A stretch of 7,984 nucleotides of DNA from an uncultured Fibrobacter sp. GTDB lineage: Bacteria > Fibrobacterota > Fibrobacteria > Fibrobacterales > Fibrobacteraceae. Shown here one piece after another: positions 6,550 to 7,984 of this stretch. A program made the position numbers and the translations under genes. The number at the start of each line of letters is the position of its first letter. Positions within the stretch are counted from its first letter, which is position 1. The stretch is from contig NZ_ONDD01000051.1 of the NCBI RefSeq assembly GCF_900316465.1, positions 1 to 7,984 of the forward strand, written 5' to 3'. The notes beneath the pieces are model-generated. The model ran no database searches and was not told the DNA's origin. It saw only the letters and a program-made list of their open reading frames with translations.

Positions 6550-7437
6550 ATGCACTACACTCCCTACCGAGACTTACTGCTGAAAATTTTCCCGAATTAC
6601 CTGAAGGTGCGCAAACTCCCCCTGAACGGCGGCATGAGCTGCCCGAACTTGGACGGCACCAAGAGTTTTTCGGGTTGCAGCTATTGCAATAACCGCAGCT
6701 TTAGCCCGGTATTTGACCAGGCGAAGGTCTCAATCCAGGAACAGCTCGACAAGTTCGTGCCGCGCCTCCGTGAAAAGTACCCGAATGCAGGCATTTTGGC
6801 TTACTTGCAGCCGTACACGAATACGCACGCTCCGCTGGAACACCTGAAGGGAATCATCGACCCGATTATCAAGCATAAGGAGATTGCGGGCCTTGCTATT
6901 GGCACGCGTCCGGACTGCCTCGAAGACGCCAAGGTCGCCTACCTCGCAGAACTTAACCGCAAAAAGCCGATTATCGTGGAAATTGGCCTGCAAACCGCAA
7001 ACGATTTGACACTTGCCGCCATCAACCGCAGGCATACCCTCGCCGAATTCACGGACGCAGTCAAGCGTTGCCAGGCGGCAGGACTCACCGTGACCACGCA
7101 CGTGATTGTGGGCCTCCCCGGCGAAACCATGGAAGATTTCAAGCACACCGCCCAGGTTGTGCGCGACTTGAAGCTTGCCGCCGTCAAGATTCACCCGTTG
7201 CACATTGTGGCAGGCACCGTGATGGCGCAGGACTACGCAAACGGCGAAATCAAGCTCCTGACCTTCGAGGAATACTGCGAAGCGGTGGCTGAAATGATCA
7301 AGATTATCGGCTTTGAAACCGCCATTGAGCGCTTTAGCGGCGAAAGCCCGAGCGACATGCTCATTGCCCCCAACTGGTGCGGCGAAAGAGACAAGATAAT
7401 TGCTACTGTGGAGAAGCTGCTTGATGAAACGAATTGA
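6550..7437 (+). CDS. Radical SAM protein, TIGR01212 (YhcC) family
   Basis: A complete 295-residue cytosolic radical SAM enzyme of the Elp3-like branch. The iron-sulfur cluster cysteines are Cys31, Cys43 and Cys46 in SCPNLDGTKSFSGCSYCNN, a CX11CX2C spacing typical of this family rather than the classic CX3CX2C. Other family blocks are AYLQPYTNTHAP (84-95), IGTRPDC (117-123), VEIGLQTAND (143-152), the conserved THVIVGLPGET (173-183) and HPLHIVAGT (205-213). The C-terminal region APNWCGERDK lies where YhcC homologues also end. Length is close to the E. coli homologue, about 309 residues. The reaction of the family is not established; it would use S-adenosylmethionine and a 4Fe-4S cluster. There is no Shine-Dalgarno before the ATG. 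The apt gene begins within its last 14 nt, so they form a translationally coupled pair. Confidence 0.93.
   Translation: MHYTPYRDLLLKIFPNYLKVRKLPLNGGMSCPNLDGTKSFSGCSYCNNRSFSPVFDQAKVSIQEQLDKFVPRLREKYPNAGILAYLQPYTNTHAPLEHLKGIIDPIIKHKEIAGLAIGTRPDCLEDAKVAYLAELNRKKPIIVEIGLQTANDLTLAAINRRHTLAEFTDAVKRCQAAGLTVTTHVIVGLPGETMEDFKHTAQVVRDLKLAAVKIHPLHIVAGTVMAQDYANGEIKLLTFEEYCEAVAEMIKIIGFETAIERFSGESPSDMLIAPNWCGERDKIIATVEKLLDETN
7410..7416 (+). promoter_or_regulatory. Ribosome binding site that fixes the apt start
   Basis: GGAGAAG lies inside the 3' end of the radical SAM gene, 7 nt before the ATG at 7424. It supports that ATG over the in-frame TTG/ATG-like starts further upstream near 7400, which would add residues with no Apt similarity. 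Confidence 0.7.
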
Positions 7438-7948
7438 GGACTACATTATCTCTGTTCCGGATTTTCCGAAGCCGGGGATTCTTTTTCGCGATATCACGGG
7501 GATTCTCAGTGATGCCGATGGTCTGAAGCTTACGCTCGAAGCGTTCTACAAGATGCTTGAAAATGTCGAATTCGATGTCGTTGTCGGGCTGGAAGCTCGC
7601 GGATTCCTTTTTGGGGTCTCGATTGCGGAACATTTTCACAAGCCGTTCGTGCCTGAACGCAAAAAAGGCAAGCTCCCCCGCGAAACGGTCGACGTAGAAT
7701 ACGACCTGGAATACGGGAAAGCATGCATGGAAATTCACAAGGACGCCATAAAGCCGGGACAGCGGGTTCTCATTGTCGACGATCTGCTTGCAACTGGAGG
7801 GACAGCGAAAGCGGCCGCGGCACTCATCGAAAAGCTTGGAGGGAAAGTGGAACTTTTCGCGTTTGTGATTGAACTTTTTGACTTGCATGGGCGCGAAGTG
7901 CTCAAGGGTTACCGAGTGGAAACGCTCACCAGGTTCCCGGGGCACTAA
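7424..7948 (+). CDS. apt: Adenine phosphoribosyltransferase
   Basis: Makes AMP and pyrophosphate from adenine and PRPP, a cytosolic purine salvage step. The 174-residue protein follows the family from end to end: VPDFPKPGILFRDIT (11-25), GLEARGFLFG (55-64), KGKLPRET (81-88), EYDLEYG (92-98), the PRPP-binding loop VLIVDDLLATGGTAKA (115-130) and the closing FPGH. E. coli Apt has about 183 residues with an N-terminal extension that this one lacks in part. I chose the ATG at 7424 because GGAGAAG lies 7 nt before it and similarity begins at once. It overlaps the radical SAM gene by 14 nt in another frame, so its translation is probably coupled to that gene. Confidence 0.96.
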   Translation: MKRIEDYIISVPDFPKPGILFRDITGILSDADGLKLTLEAFYKMLENVEFDVVVGLEARGFLFGVSIAEHFHKPFVPERKKGKLPRETVDVEYDLEYGKACMEIHKDAIKPGQRVLIVDDLLATGGTAKAAAALIEKLGGKVELFAFVIELFDLHGREVLKGYRVETLTRFPGH

Positions 7949-7964
7949 ATAGCAGATTTGGAAA

Positions 7965-7984
7965 GGAGATTCCCGGTCAAGCCG
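7965..7984 (+). repeat. Left part of a GC-rich inverted repeat, cut by the window edge
   Basis: GGAGATTCCCGGTCAAGCCG begins 16 nt after the apt stop. CCGG then TCAAG then CCG can pair as the base of a hairpin whose right arm runs off the window. From memory, similar intergenic units (GGAGAT, CCCGG, TCAAG, CCGGG) are dispersed in many bacterial genomes, Fibrobacter among them. It may be a dispersed intergenic repeat, a terminator for the radical SAM-apt pair, or both. Confidence 0.4.

Overview
The window looks like chromosomal DNA from a Gram-negative bacterium of the Fibrobacter type (phylum Fibrobacterota, FCB group). The evidence is a PCMD-type surface lipoprotein with a long serine-rich linker, a probable outer-membrane beta-barrel beside it, weak or absent Shine-Dalgarno sites at several starts, and generally dense packing. 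This assignment is inferred from protein character and was not searched. I see no mobile element, CRISPR array, tRNA, rRNA or defence system.

Layout. Positions 1-1670 (+): the 3' end of a YfcE-type metallophosphoesterase, then, one base later, an exported protein of unknown function. Positions 1673-3902 (-): a two-gene polar amino acid ABC importer, made of a lipoprotein/permease fusion followed by a GlnQ-type ATPase overlapping it by 11 nt. Positions 3966-6437 (-): a probable outer-membrane beta-barrel protein followed by a PCMD-domain lipoprotein, very likely one operon. Positions 6438-6549: a divergent intergenic region. Positions 6550-7948 (+): a TIGR01212/YhcC-type radical SAM protein overlapping adenine phosphoribosyltransferase (apt) by 14 nt. 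The right edge cuts into a GC-rich inverted repeat.

How the genes fit together. The importer is self-contained in two genes because the substrate-binding domain is fused to the permease. Its binding domain is the most unusual item here: the two halves of the solute-binding fold are in reversed order, as in a circular permutation, yet the residues that normally contact the alpha-amino and alpha-carboxylate groups of an amino acid are present. The barrel and PCMD lipoprotein probably act together at the outer membrane. The phosphoesterase, radical SAM and Apt genes are housekeeping-like.

I found no convincing wholly new multi-gene system. The best leads are the permuted binding-protein/permease fusion, the barrel-PCMD pair, and the unrecognised exported protein next to yfcE.
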